A stretch of DNA of 64,000 nucleotides, taken from positions 62,001 to 126,000 of the forward strand of contig NZ_JAKKFD010000034.1 in the NCBI RefSeq assembly GCF_022229005.1, read 5' to 3'. Both the position numbers and the translations under genes were made by a program. Under the pieces are notes generated by a model. The model was given only the letters and a program-made list of their open reading frames with translations, did not search any database and was not told the origin of the DNA. Position 1 is the first letter of the stretch. Every line of letters starts with the position of its first letter. Origin of the DNA: Micromonospora trifolii (lineage in GTDB: Bacteria > Actinomycetota > Actinomycetes > Mycobacteriales > Micromonosporaceae). Below, piece after piece: positions 34,101 through 41,466 of the stretch.

Positions 34101-34583
34101 GCGGCCCAGGACCGACCGGGTCGGCTGCCCGGCACGGTGACCGGCGCGGCGGCGCCCACGCTGCCCGGGATGGAGGCGGTGGACCGGCTGGTCGCCGACG
34201 TGTGGGCCACCGGGTTGTCGCCGGAGAGCCATCCCGCCCGGTTCATCCGGGGGCAGCTCGACGTGCTCGGCGCGGTGCCGATCGCCCGGCTCGGCCGGGT
34301 GGAGCCGGGGCAACGGATCCGGGTCGGTGGCATCGTCACCCACCGGCAACGCCCGGCGACCGCGGGCGGGGTCACCTTCCTCAACCTGGAGGACGAGACG
34401 GGGATGCTCAACGTCACCTGTTCGCCGGGGCTGTGGCAGCGCTACCGGCGGGTGGCGCGGACCAGCGCCGCGCTGGTGGTCCGGGGTCGGTTGCAGCGGC
34501 ACGAGGGGGTGACCAACCTGGTCGCCGACCGGCTGGACGCCATCGAGCCACCAGTGAGTCCGGCCTCCCGTGACTTCCGCTGA
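31197..34583 (+). CDS. dnaE2: error-prone DNA polymerase DnaE2
   Basis: 1128 residues. C-family polymerase for damage-tolerant synthesis with ImuA'/ImuB. N-terminal PHP domain ('YAELHAHTNFSFLDGASHPEEL', 'LAVTDHDGFYGVV'), catalytic palm 'YCQGRGSAANSAVCYAL' and 'PDIDVDIESDRREEVIQHVY', fingers 'EVALIRPGPIQGGSVHPFIRR' and 'FASYGFPESHAMSFAYLVY', C-terminal OB fold 'IRVGGIVTHRQRPATAGGVTFLNLEDETG'. It ends without the tau-binding tail of DnaE1, as expected. ATG 31197 has GGAGG 10 nt upstream. 33 nt after imuB, so in the same operon. Confidence 0.95.
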   Translation: MSFHNPKMPWSELERVLSGRASGSSGRSGGGRSREERHLHVVDPLAVDADGGDSPAWSRRREQYQPPELTRPDGVVPYAELHAHTNFSFLDGASHPEELAEEAARLGLTALAVTDHDGFYGVVRFAEAARTLGLPTIFGAELSLGLPGPQNGEPDPHGAHLLVLAHGHEGYARLATTIARAQLRGGEKGRPDYGDLEEVAAELRDHVLVLTGCRKGHVPGALLTEGVDAAARELDRLTALFGAETVAVELTDHGHPIDADRNDALAELAAAAGLPTVASNNVHYASPGRRRLATTVAAVRARRSLDEIDGWLPAAATAHLRSGAEMAARFAAYPGAVARAAEFGAELAFDLQLVAPQLPAYPVPPGHTEMSWLRKLTADGAHERYGPPQAHPTAYAQLDHELNMIEELGFPGYFLVVYDIVTFCRDQDIYCQGRGSAANSAVCYALRITNVDAVRHQLLFERFLAPERDGPPDIDVDIESDRREEVIQHVYTRYGREHAAQVANVISYRPRSAVRDVAKAFGYSPGQQDAWSKQIDRWGSVATVDVENIPEQVVEYANELQTFPRHLGIHSGGMVICDRPVIEVCPVEWGRMPGRSVLQWDKDDCAAVGLVKFDLLGLGMLSALHYGYDMIGSRLDLGDMTLDDPEVYDMLCRADSVGVFQVESRAQMATLPRLKPREFYDLVVEVALIRPGPIQGGSVHPFIRRKNGQEPVTFAHPLMRNALEKTLGVPLFQEQLMQLAIDLAGFDAAEADQLRRAMGAKRSVERMTRIADRLYAGMAERGITGELADDVYRKLTAFASYGFPESHAMSFAYLVYASSWLKRYHPAPFLAALLNAQPMGFYSPQTLVDDARRHGVEVRRPDINASGALAVLESTPETRWGSGPGEPPHAWGLGGPAVRLGLSSVRTLGADVAERIEAERVAGGPYRDMPDVARRLGVTAAQLEALATADAFACFGLSRRQALWAAGAAAQDRPGRLPGTVTGAAAPTLPGMEAVDRLVADVWATGLSPESHPARFIRGQLDVLGAVPIARLGRVEPGQRIRVGGIVTHRQRPATAGGVTFLNLEDETGMLNVTCSPGLWQRYRRVARTSAALVVRGRLQRHEGVTNLVADRLDAIEPPVSPASRDFR

Positions 34584-34676
34584 TTCAGTGATCCACATTA
34601 CGGTTTCCCGAGCCGTCGAGCGGGAGACTCGTCCCGAGCGGGCAGAGCGGCCCGTGATCCGTGAGGGGGAACAACA

Positions 34677-34853
34677 GTGACGGGAAATCACGCGTACACC
34701 GGTGGAATCGCCAACGCCCGGCGGACCCGACTGGGCACGGGCTGGGTGCCGTCGCACCTCGCCGACCCCCGCGAGTACGAGGTGACGAACGGTCCGGTGG
34801 CCAACGAGCGCCGGTCCCGGGCGGAGGACGAGACCGAGGGCGCCGAGGCCTGA
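34677..34853 (+). CDS. small protein of unknown function
   Basis: 58 residues, starting GTG 34677 with AGGGGG 8 nt upstream: VTGNHAYTGGIANARRTR, then 'LGTGWVPSHLADPREYEVTNGPVANERR' and an acidic end (AEDETEGAEA). Hydrophilic, no signal peptide or membrane segment. It stands as its own unit, 93 nt after dnaE2 and closed by a perfect 34-bp palindrome. I do not know the family. The clean ribosome-binding site, codon usage and terminator support a real gene. Confidence 0.65.
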   Translation: MTGNHAYTGGIANARRTRLGTGWVPSHLADPREYEVTNGPVANERRSRAEDETEGAEA

Positions 34854-34877
34854 CCGACCGCCGCCCCACGCACCGAT

Positions 34878-34911
34878 CGGGCGTGTGGTGGGCGCGCCCA
34901 CCACACGCCCG
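34878..34911 (+). terminator. 34-bp perfect palindrome, terminator
   Basis: The 17-nt halves 34878-34894 and 34895-34911 are exact reverse complements with no spacer. 24 nt after the small gene's stop codon and 23 nt before the promoter of the methyltransferase gene. Confidence 0.8.
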
Positions 34912-34933
34912 CACCACCACCGGGCCGGGTGAC

Positions 34934-34939
34934 TAGGCT
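34934..34939 (+). promoter_or_regulatory. -10 box TAGGCT, leaderless methyltransferase gene
   Basis: TANNNT hexamer ending 7 nt before the GTG at 34947. No ribosome-binding site. Confidence 0.55.
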
Positions 34940-34946
34940 CGGCCGG

Positions 34947-35696
34947 GTGGAGCAGACCCGAGGCCGGTTCGCCGAGCCGCCGCTGACACCCCGCACCGCC
35001 GTGATCTGGTCGGTGCTCCGCGCCGAGCTGGACCGGCGCGGCGACGCCGAGCTCACAGTGCTGGACGTGGGCGGCGGCACCGGCGGTTTCGCCGTTCCGC
35101 TGGCCCGTGCCGGGCATCGGGTCACAGTCGTCGACGCCAGCCCCGACGCGCTCGCCGCGCTCACCCGCCGTGCCGCCGAGGCCGGGGTGGCCGACCGGAT
35201 CGCCGCCGTGCAGGGCGACGGTGACGCCCTCGCCGGGCTGGTCGAGCCGGCCGGCGTCGACCTGGTGCTCTGCCACGCCGTCCTGGAGGTGGTGGACGAC
35301 CCGGCGCCGGTGGTGGCCGCGCTGGCCACCGCGCTGCGCCCGGGCGGCGCGGCCAGTGTGCTGGTGGCCGGCCGGGCCGCCGCCGTGCTGGGCCGCGCGA
35401 TGAACGGGCACCTGGACGTCGCGACCACCCTGGCCGCCGATCCGGCCGGCACCGCCGGCCCGCGTGACACGCTGCGCCGACGCTACGACGCCCCCGGCGC
35501 CGCCGCGCTGCTCGGCGCCGCCGGGCTGGTGGTCGAGGAGATCCACGGGGTACGCGTGCTGGCCGACCTGCTGCCGGCCGCGGTCGCTGACGGGCAGTCC
35601 GCCGCCGTGGTCGAACTGGAACGTGCGCTGGCCGCCCAACCGCCGTACCGGGACCTGGCCGCCCAACTGCACCTGTTCGCCCGCCGGCCGGCATGA
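34947..35696 (+). CDS. SAM-dependent methyltransferase
   Basis: 249 residues. Class I methyltransferase: motif I 'TVLDVGGGTGGFAVPLARAG', acidic 'VTVVDASPDAL', 'AAVQGDGDALAGL', motif IV 'VDLVLCHAVLEVVDDP', then 'LRPGGAASVLVAGR'. Similar to SmtA/CmoM-like enzymes; substrate unknown. GTG 34947 is 7 nt after TAGGCT; an earlier in-frame GTG at 34929 would lie upstream of the -10 box. Its stop overlaps the phosphodiesterase start (ATGA), so the two are coupled. Confidence 0.85.
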   Translation: MEQTRGRFAEPPLTPRTAVIWSVLRAELDRRGDAELTVLDVGGGTGGFAVPLARAGHRVTVVDASPDALAALTRRAAEAGVADRIAAVQGDGDALAGLVEPAGVDLVLCHAVLEVVDDPAPVVAALATALRPGGAASVLVAGRAAAVLGRAMNGHLDVATTLAADPAGTAGPRDTLRRRYDAPGAAALLGAAGLVVEEIHGVRVLADLLPAAVADGQSAAVVELERALAAQPPYRDLAAQLHLFARRPA

Positions 35697-36865
35697 TCGC
35701 CGGCCCCGGTGGCCGGCCGGCGCCGCTGGAGATCCTCGGGCCGGACCACGGCGGTGGGCGTCTCGCCGATGTGCTGCCCAGCGCGCTGGCCGTGCTGGGG
35801 GTGCCCGGCTCGACCGACCCGCTCGGGCTCCGGCCCGAGCTGACCGGGGTACGCCGGATCGCCGTGCTGCTCGTCGACGGGCTCGGCTGGTACCAGCTAC
35901 CGACCGCGGCGCCGTACGCGCCGACTGTCGCCGGGCTCGCCGCGACGGTGGCCCGGCCGCTCATCGCCGGTTTCCCGTCCACCACCCCGACCAGCCTGGT
36001 GTCACTGGGCACCGGTGTCGCGCCGGGCGCCCACGGGGTGCTCGGCTTCACCGTGCGGGTGCCCGGCACCGATCGGGTGCTCACCCACACCGACTGGGCC
36101 GCCGATCCGTCGCCGTTGCGCTGGCAGCCGGTGCCCACCCAGTTGGAGCGGGCCCGCGCCGCCGGGGTGACGACGAGCGTGGTGAGCCGGCCGGAGTTCG
36201 GCGGCAGTGGGTTGACAGTGGCCGCCAACCGGGGTGGCGACTTCCGGGGCGCCGCCGGCGGGGACGCTGTGGCCACCGCCATGCTGACCGCGCTGGCCGC
36301 CGGGGCCGGGCCCACACTGGTCTCCGGCTACCACGCCGACCTGGACCGGCACGGCCACCTCAGCGGCGTCGACTCGGCGCCCTGGCGGGCCGCCGCCGCC
36401 GAGGTGGACGCCCTGGTCGCCCGACTGGTCGACGGGCTGCCGCCGGACGCGGCGCTGCTGGTGACCGCCGACCACGGGCAGCTCGACATCCCTGCCGCGC
36501 ACCGCTTCGACCTGGACACCGATCCGCGGCTGCGGACCGGCGTGCGGCTGGTGGCCGGCGAGGCCCGGGTGCGCTACCTGCACGTCGAGCCGGGCGCTGT
36601 CGACGACGTGCGGGCCGCCTGGTCGGAGGTGCTGGGCGCCACCGCCCGGGTACGAACCCGCGACGAGGTGGTGGCCTCCGGCTGGTTCGGGCCGGTGCCC
36701 GAGGAGCACCTGGGCCGGATCGGCGACGTGGTGGTGATCTGCAACGACACGTACGCGGTCATGGCCAGCCGCACCGAGCGGCCGATGGCGTCGAAGTTGG
36801 TGGCCTACCACGGGTCGGACACCGCCGCGGAGCTGACAGTGCCGCTGCTGGTCGTGCGGGGCTGA
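35693..36865 (+). CDS. alkaline phosphatase-superfamily phosphodiesterase/pyrophosphatase
   Basis: 390 residues. Type I phosphodiesterase/nucleotide pyrophosphatase fold: first metal Asp in 'VLLVDGLGWYQL', nucleophile Thr in 'AGFPSTTPTSLVSLGTG', 'GAHGVLGF', second metal site 'LVSGYHADLDRHGHLSGVDS' and 'LLVTADHGQLDIP'. Splits a phosphodiester, substrate unknown. No signal peptide, so intracellular. Coupled to the methyltransferase by ATGA. Confidence 0.88.
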   Translation: MIAGPGGRPAPLEILGPDHGGGRLADVLPSALAVLGVPGSTDPLGLRPELTGVRRIAVLLVDGLGWYQLPTAAPYAPTVAGLAATVARPLIAGFPSTTPTSLVSLGTGVAPGAHGVLGFTVRVPGTDRVLTHTDWAADPSPLRWQPVPTQLERARAAGVTTSVVSRPEFGGSGLTVAANRGGDFRGAAGGDAVATAMLTALAAGAGPTLVSGYHADLDRHGHLSGVDSAPWRAAAAEVDALVARLVDGLPPDAALLVTADHGQLDIPAAHRFDLDTDPRLRTGVRLVAGEARVRYLHVEPGAVDDVRAAWSEVLGATARVRTRDEVVASGWFGPVPEEHLGRIGDVVVICNDTYAVMASRTERPMASKLVAYHGSDTAAELTVPLLVVRG

Positions 36866-36915
36866 CCCGGGGACGGTTCGGCCCGCTGGCCGATGGTGGT
36901 GTCGCACCCCCGGGT

Positions 36916-36921
36916 TAACCT
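36916..36921 (+). promoter_or_regulatory. -10 box TAACCT, leaderless dinB
   Basis: TANNNT hexamer ending 6 nt before the dinB ATG at 36928. No ribosome-binding site. Confidence 0.55.
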
Positions 36922-36927
36922 GCCGGG

Positions 36928-38187
36928 ATGGGCCGCAGCCAATCGTTGCCCCGGGGCGACGATCCGCGCTTCGGGCCGGACGCCGACGACTCCGCCAGCC
37001 CGATCCTGCACGTCGACATGGACGCCTTCTTCGCCGCCGTCGAGGTGCGCCGTCGCCCCGAGCTGCGCGGCCGGCCGGTGGTCGTCGGCGGCGTCGGCCC
37101 GCGCGGGGTGGTCAGCTCGGCCAGCTACGAGGCCCGCCGGTACGGCGTCCGCAGCGCGATGCCGACCAGTCAGGCCCGGGCCCGCTGCCCCCACGCGGTC
37201 TACCTGCCACCGGATTTCTCCGCCTACACGGCCGCCTCCCGGGCCGTCATGCAGATCTTCCGGGACGTCACGCCGCTGGTCGAGCCGCTCTCCCTCGACG
37301 AGGCGTTCCTCGACGTGACCGGCGCCCGTCGGCTCTTCGGCTCCCCGGCCACCATCGCCCGGCTGATCCGTCGCCGGGTCGCCGACGAGCAGGCGCTGAC
37401 CTGCTCGGTCGGGGTGGCACCGACCAAGTTCGTGGCCAAGCTGGGTTCCACCCGGGCCAAGCCGGACGGCATGCTGGTCGTCCCCCCGGGGCAGGTGCTC
37501 GACTTCCTGCACCCGCTGCCGGTGGACGCCCTGTGGGGGGTGGGGGAGCGCGCCGCCGAGGCGCTACGCCGGCTCGGCCTCACCACCGTCGGCGACCTCG
37601 CCGAGGCTCCGGTGGGCATGCTCCGCCGGGCCGTCGGTGCCGCCTCGGCGTCGCACCTGCACGAGTTGGCCTGGGGGCGCGACCCGCGCGGGGTCAGCCC
37701 CGAGCACGTCGACAAGTCGATCGGCGCCGAGGTGACCTTCGACGTCGACGTGGCCGACCCGTTGGAGATCCGCCGTGCGTTGCTCGCGCTCAGCGCGAAG
37801 GTCGGTGTCCGGTTGCGCGGCTCCGGCCAGGTCGGGCGCACCGTCTCACTCAAGGTCCGGCTGGCCGACTTCCGCACCGTCAGCCGATCTCGCACCCTCG
37901 ACGTTCCCACCGACACCGCCCGCGAGATGTTCGACACCGTCTGGGCGCTCTACACCGCGTTGGACCCGGCCGAGCGGATCCGACTCGTCGGTGTCCGGGT
38001 GGAAGGGCTCGCCCCGGCGCAGGGCGCTCCCCGGCAACTCACCCTCGGCGCGCCCGAGCGTGGCTGGCGCGAAGCGGAAGCTGCCGCGGACGCCGCCGCT
38101 GCCCGTTTCGGGCGGTCCGTCATAGGTCCGGCCAGTCTGATGGGCGACCGTGATCCCCGTCGAAACGAAAATCCACCCCGCCCATAG
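36928..38187 (+). CDS. dinB: DNA polymerase IV
   Basis: 419 residues. Y-family translesion polymerase with the full active site: 'ILHVDMDAFFAAVEVRRRPEL' (metal Asps), 'GVVSSASYEARRYGVRSAMPT' incoming-nucleotide site, 'LVEPLSLDEAFLDVTG' (Asp-Glu). Then thumb HhH 'PVDALWGVGERAAEALRRLG' and little finger. Unlike imuB 6 kb upstream, this is an active polymerase. No LexA box in front of it, so SOS control is not evident. ATG 36928 follows a TAACCT box at 6 nt. Confidence 0.95.
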   Translation: MGRSQSLPRGDDPRFGPDADDSASPILHVDMDAFFAAVEVRRRPELRGRPVVVGGVGPRGVVSSASYEARRYGVRSAMPTSQARARCPHAVYLPPDFSAYTAASRAVMQIFRDVTPLVEPLSLDEAFLDVTGARRLFGSPATIARLIRRRVADEQALTCSVGVAPTKFVAKLGSTRAKPDGMLVVPPGQVLDFLHPLPVDALWGVGERAAEALRRLGLTTVGDLAEAPVGMLRRAVGAASASHLHELAWGRDPRGVSPEHVDKSIGAEVTFDVDVADPLEIRRALLALSAKVGVRLRGSGQVGRTVSLKVRLADFRTVSRSRTLDVPTDTAREMFDTVWALYTALDPAERIRLVGVRVEGLAPAQGAPRQLTLGAPERGWREAEAAADAAAARFGRSVIGPASLMGDRDPRRNENPPRP

Positions 38188-38220
38188 GTCGTCCCGCTTT
38201 CCGACGCGCGACCCCCCTCG

Positions 38221-38226
38221 TAGACT
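38221..38226 (+). promoter_or_regulatory. -10 box TAGACT of DUF3040 gene
   Basis: TANNNT hexamer 78 bp before the GTG at 38304; unlike its neighbours this gene has a leader and a ribosome-binding site. Confidence 0.4.
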
Positions 38227-38303
38227 TGCGGGTAAGCAGCCGGTTGGCTGCCACGGTCTGTCGGCCCGAGTGGGCCCGACCAACGTGACCGGGGAGGAGT
38301 GCC

Positions 38304-38702
38304 GTGCCGCTCTCGGAGCACGAGCAGCGGCTGTTCGAGCAGATCGAGCGGTCGCTTGCCGAGGACCCCAAATTCGCCTCGGCCGTGCGCGCCAGCGATC
38401 CGCGCTTCCATGCGCGGCGTCGCCTGCTCGTCGCCGCCGGCGTCATCATCGCTGGCTTGGCTCTACTGGTCTATGGCGCGGTGATCAAGACTCCACCACT
38501 GGCGGTGGCGGGCTTCGTCGTCATGCTGGCGTCGGCCGCGTTCGCGGTGCAGTCGCACCGACGGGCGCAGTCACCCGACCTGCACGTGGTGGGCGGCACG
38601 ACGAGTCGTCGTCGTCCCCGCGGTGGCCGATCCGGTCGCCGGTCGTCAATCCTGGACCGCATGGAGGACAGGTGGCGGCAGCGCCCGGAGGGGCACCGCT
38701 GA
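38304..38702 (+). CDS. DUF3040 membrane protein
   Basis: 132 residues. 'MPLSEHEQRLFEQIERSLAEDPKFA' is the DUF3040 hallmark; two membrane helices (about 41-60 and 66-84) and a basic tail. Actinobacteria-specific, unknown function, usually found beside the dcw cluster. GTG 38304 has GGGGAGGAG 5 nt upstream. A small hairpin follows. Confidence 0.9.
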   Translation: MPLSEHEQRLFEQIERSLAEDPKFASAVRASDPRFHARRRLLVAAGVIIAGLALLVYGAVIKTPPLAVAGFVVMLASAAFAVQSHRRAQSPDLHVVGGTTSRRRPRGGRSGRRSSILDRMEDRWRQRPEGHR

Positions 38703-38708
38703 GCCGGT

Positions 38709-38725
38709 CCCGCCGCTGAGGCGGG
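38709..38725 (+). terminator. short hairpin after DUF3040 gene
   Basis: CCCGCC-gctga-GGCGGG, 6 nt after the stop codon. Confidence 0.5.
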
Positions 38726-38834
38726 CCGTACGCCGCGACGAGCGGTCGCCGGGCACCAGGCCCCCGGCGACCTCCGTCGTATCCGCGCGCCCTCTGCCAT
38801 GCGCGCCTTCTCCGCTGCGCCCTCTCCCCCATGA

Positions 38835-38905
38835 TCGTGCTCGATCCTGGGAGTAGTGACCTCGTGCGCGAGGGGAGGGGCCTCTCTTTCCTGGACCGAG
38901 CACGA
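38835..38905. repeat. long inverted repeat, GATC in arm
   Basis: 13-bp arms (38835-38847 and 38893-38905), one mismatch. Between convergent DUF3040 and transglutaminase genes. The loop contains CTCG-tgcg-CGAG at 38861-38872. Confidence 0.6.
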
Positions 38906-38978
38906 CCTTGGGAAGGCGGCGGCTGAGGCGGGGTGGGGCGGCGGTGGTGGCCGCCGCCCCGGACCTGGAACTGGTCGG

Positions 38979-41450
38979 TCAGCGAGCGGCCCGGTCGGCC
39001 AGCAGCCGTCGAGGGTTCCACCGCAGCAGTCGGTACCGGGCCTGCCCGGTGAGCGCCACCATTCGGCCGGACCTGTCGGCCATGGCGGTGCGCCAACGCA
39101 GCAGCACCGACGGCGGCAGCACGGCGGCGAGCAGGCGGGTCCGTCGGTCCGCCCGCGTGGCGAGCGCCCCACGGACCGCGCGTAGCGCCGGCACCAACAG
39201 CTCACCGGTCAGCGGATCCCGCGCGTAGCGAGCCCGCTCCTCCGCCCGGCCGAGCAGCCGCGCCGAACCGATCGCGTCCTCATCGTCGAGGGCCTCCCGG
39301 ACGAGCCGGTCCGCTGTCGCCCTGGGCGTCTCGGTCGGATCGACCGGGACCCGGAAGTCCACCAGCGTGTCGAGCAGCTCCGCCCAGGCGGCGTGCGCGT
39401 CGGCGCGGGCCCGGTTGGCGTCCACGCTGACCACCACCGGACGTGCCCCTGGCTCGCTGTCGCCGTCGACAATGGCGGAAGCCATCGCCGGGCTCACCGC
39501 GCTGCCACCGCGTCGGCGGCGCAGGGCCATGCGGCGCAGCGCGGGCACCGCGAGCAGCAGCAGCAGGGCCACCACACCCGCTGCCCACCAGGGCCAGACC
39601 GGCGGTTGCTCGTTCGGCGTCGTCCCGCCGAGAGCGAGCCCGTCGTCGGTGTCCCGGTCGGCGTTGTCGACGTCGGACGGCCCGGCCGAGGCTCCCGGCT
39701 CCGTCGGCGCGCCCGGGGCTTCGCTGCTCGGGCTGGTCGCCTCCGGCGCGTCGATGTCCGGTGCCCAGGCCGACCGCGTGGAGCCAGGCACCCCGTACGC
39801 CGGGGTGGCGTCGAACGGCACCCAACCGGCCTTGTCGAAGTAGACCTCGGTCCAGGCGTGCAGGTTGAGGTTGGTCAGCGTGATGGTGTCGCCGTCGCGC
39901 TTGCTGCCGTTGGTGAACCCGAACGCCACCCGGGCCGGGATGCCGGCCGCGCGGACCAGCCAGGCCATCGCGGCGGCGTACTGCTGGCAGTAGCCGACCT
40001 TGTTGGTCAGAAAGTTGACGATGTCCTGACCGCTGCTGCCGCTCTCGGTGCTCAGCTGGTACTTGAATCCGTTGTCCGCCGAGAAGTGCCGGTAGATCGA
40101 CAGCACCCTGTCGTACTCCGTGCGCTTGCCCTCGATCAGCCCCTGGACCAGCTCCTCCACCTCGGGCACCGGCCCGGGGGTGGCGGTCATCTGTCGGCGT
40201 ATGGGGTGTTCGGTCGGCAGTGGCTTCGTGGTCCGCAACGCGTCGGGCGTGAAGGTCGAGCGGACGTAGTCGAAGGAGTACTTCCGACCGCGGGAGTTCT
40301 CCCGGTTGGAGAAGACGACCTGCTGGTTGGCGTCGTAGAGCCAGTTGTCGCTGAGGTCGTCGGCGCTGGTCGGCTCGGCGTACACCGGCATCAGCGACAT
40401 GCTCAGGCTCTTGGTGACCTCGACGGTCGCCTGGTAGGTGGTCTGCTGCACGCCTGGACCGGCCCGGTCGGCCGGGTTCGGCAGGTCCCCGTTGACCGTT
40501 CGGCCGCTGGGGTTGCGCGCCTGGAAACCAGCGGGGCGAAGCTCGTCGGCGACCGCGTAGCGCAGGTAGAACGGGCTCTGCTCGGACGTCTTCACCTTGA
40601 CCAGATCGGCCACCTGGGACTGGTTGAGCTGACCGGCGAGCGAGGCGAACAGGTCGATCCGACCGGACGTGCCGCCCGAGCCGGACCCGTTGCCGGATCC
40701 GTTGCCCGGCCCCCGGCTGAGCGAGTCGAGCAGCCCGCCGGTCATGCCGGGCACCGCCAGCGGCAGCACCACCGCCAGGGCCACCCCGACCGCCGCGAGC
40801 CGGCGGCCGGCGGACGCCAACGGAGAGGCCTCCCACACGTCGACGTCGCGGCCATCACCGGTGAACCGGCGCCCGAAGCGGCGCACCCGGTCGACGTTGT
40901 CGGTGACCAGCAGCCAGAGGTAACCGGCGGCGCCCACCACGAACGGCACCGCGGGAACGCTGTCCACGTAGACGGCGACCGGCACCGAGTAGATGGCGAG
41001 CATCGGCAGCCCGGCCAGTGCGGGCCGGCGCAGCCCCACGGCCAGTACGTCGACCAGCACGGCGACCCCGCCGACGCCGAGCACGGCGATGAACAGCAGC
41101 GGGTCAGTGTCCGGGACCTCGACCCCGTACGAGCGCATGTCCTGCATGGAGCCGGCGAGCAGGTCACCGAAGTACGCGAACGTGCCCGGGGTGGGCAGGA
41201 TCGCGAGCAACTCCTGGCCGCTGGGGAACAACCAGGTCAGGGCGAGCATCAGGCCGGCCAGCATGCCCAGCACCTGACCCCACAGTGGTGCCCGGGCTAG
41301 GCGGGTCAGCGCGGCCACCCCGGCCACCACGGCGACCGCGATGATGGACTCGATCAACCACGTCCAGCCCTGGAAGATGGCCGACAGCGGCGCGGCGGCC
41401 AGCAGCGTGGCAGCGGCGGCCACCATGCCGATGTTCCGACTGCTGATCAT
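38979..41450 (-). CDS. TgpA/DUF3488 membrane transglutaminase-like protein
   Basis: 823 residues. Six N-terminal membrane helices (DUF3488/TgpA N-terminal), a large extracellular part, a transglutaminase-like core, another membrane helix ('WPWWAAGVVALLLLLAVPALRRMA') and a cytoplasmic DUF4129-like tail. Core catalytic triad: Cys in 'NKVGYCQQYAAAMAWLVRAAGIPAR', His in 'NLHAWTEVYF', Asp in 'VPFDATPAYG'. Substrate unknown. Last gene of a three-gene operon with DUF58 and MoxR, a common bacterial trio linked to envelope or protein-complex assembly. ATG 41450 is chosen as the first Met before the membrane segments. Confidence 0.88.
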   Translation of the reverse strand: MISSRNIGMVAAAATLLAAAPLSAIFQGWTWLIESIIAVAVVAGVAALTRLARAPLWGQVLGMLAGLMLALTWLFPSGQELLAILPTPGTFAYFGDLLAGSMQDMRSYGVEVPDTDPLLFIAVLGVGGVAVLVDVLAVGLRRPALAGLPMLAIYSVPVAVYVDSVPAVPFVVGAAGYLWLLVTDNVDRVRRFGRRFTGDGRDVDVWEASPLASAGRRLAAVGVALAVVLPLAVPGMTGGLLDSLSRGPGNGSGNGSGSGGTSGRIDLFASLAGQLNQSQVADLVKVKTSEQSPFYLRYAVADELRPAGFQARNPSGRTVNGDLPNPADRAGPGVQQTTYQATVEVTKSLSMSLMPVYAEPTSADDLSDNWLYDANQQVVFSNRENSRGRKYSFDYVRSTFTPDALRTTKPLPTEHPIRRQMTATPGPVPEVEELVQGLIEGKRTEYDRVLSIYRHFSADNGFKYQLSTESGSSGQDIVNFLTNKVGYCQQYAAAMAWLVRAAGIPARVAFGFTNGSKRDGDTITLTNLNLHAWTEVYFDKAGWVPFDATPAYGVPGSTRSAWAPDIDAPEATSPSSEAPGAPTEPGASAGPSDVDNADRDTDDGLALGGTTPNEQPPVWPWWAAGVVALLLLLAVPALRRMALRRRRGGSAVSPAMASAIVDGDSEPGARPVVVSVDANRARADAHAAWAELLDTLVDFRVPVDPTETPRATADRLVREALDDEDAIGSARLLGRAEERARYARDPLTGELLVPALRAVRGALATRADRRTRLLAAVLPPSVLLRWRTAMADRSGRMVALTGQARYRLLRWNPRRLLADRAAR

Positions 41451-41466
41451 GAGGGGAGCCTTCCGT

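Noticed and set aside
32268..35672. 1134-residue leftward open frame
   Set aside because: Antisense to dnaE2 and the methyltransferase gene; His/Gly/Arg-rich shadow without domains.
39393..41300. 635-residue rightward open frame
   Set aside because: Mirror frame of the transglutaminase gene.
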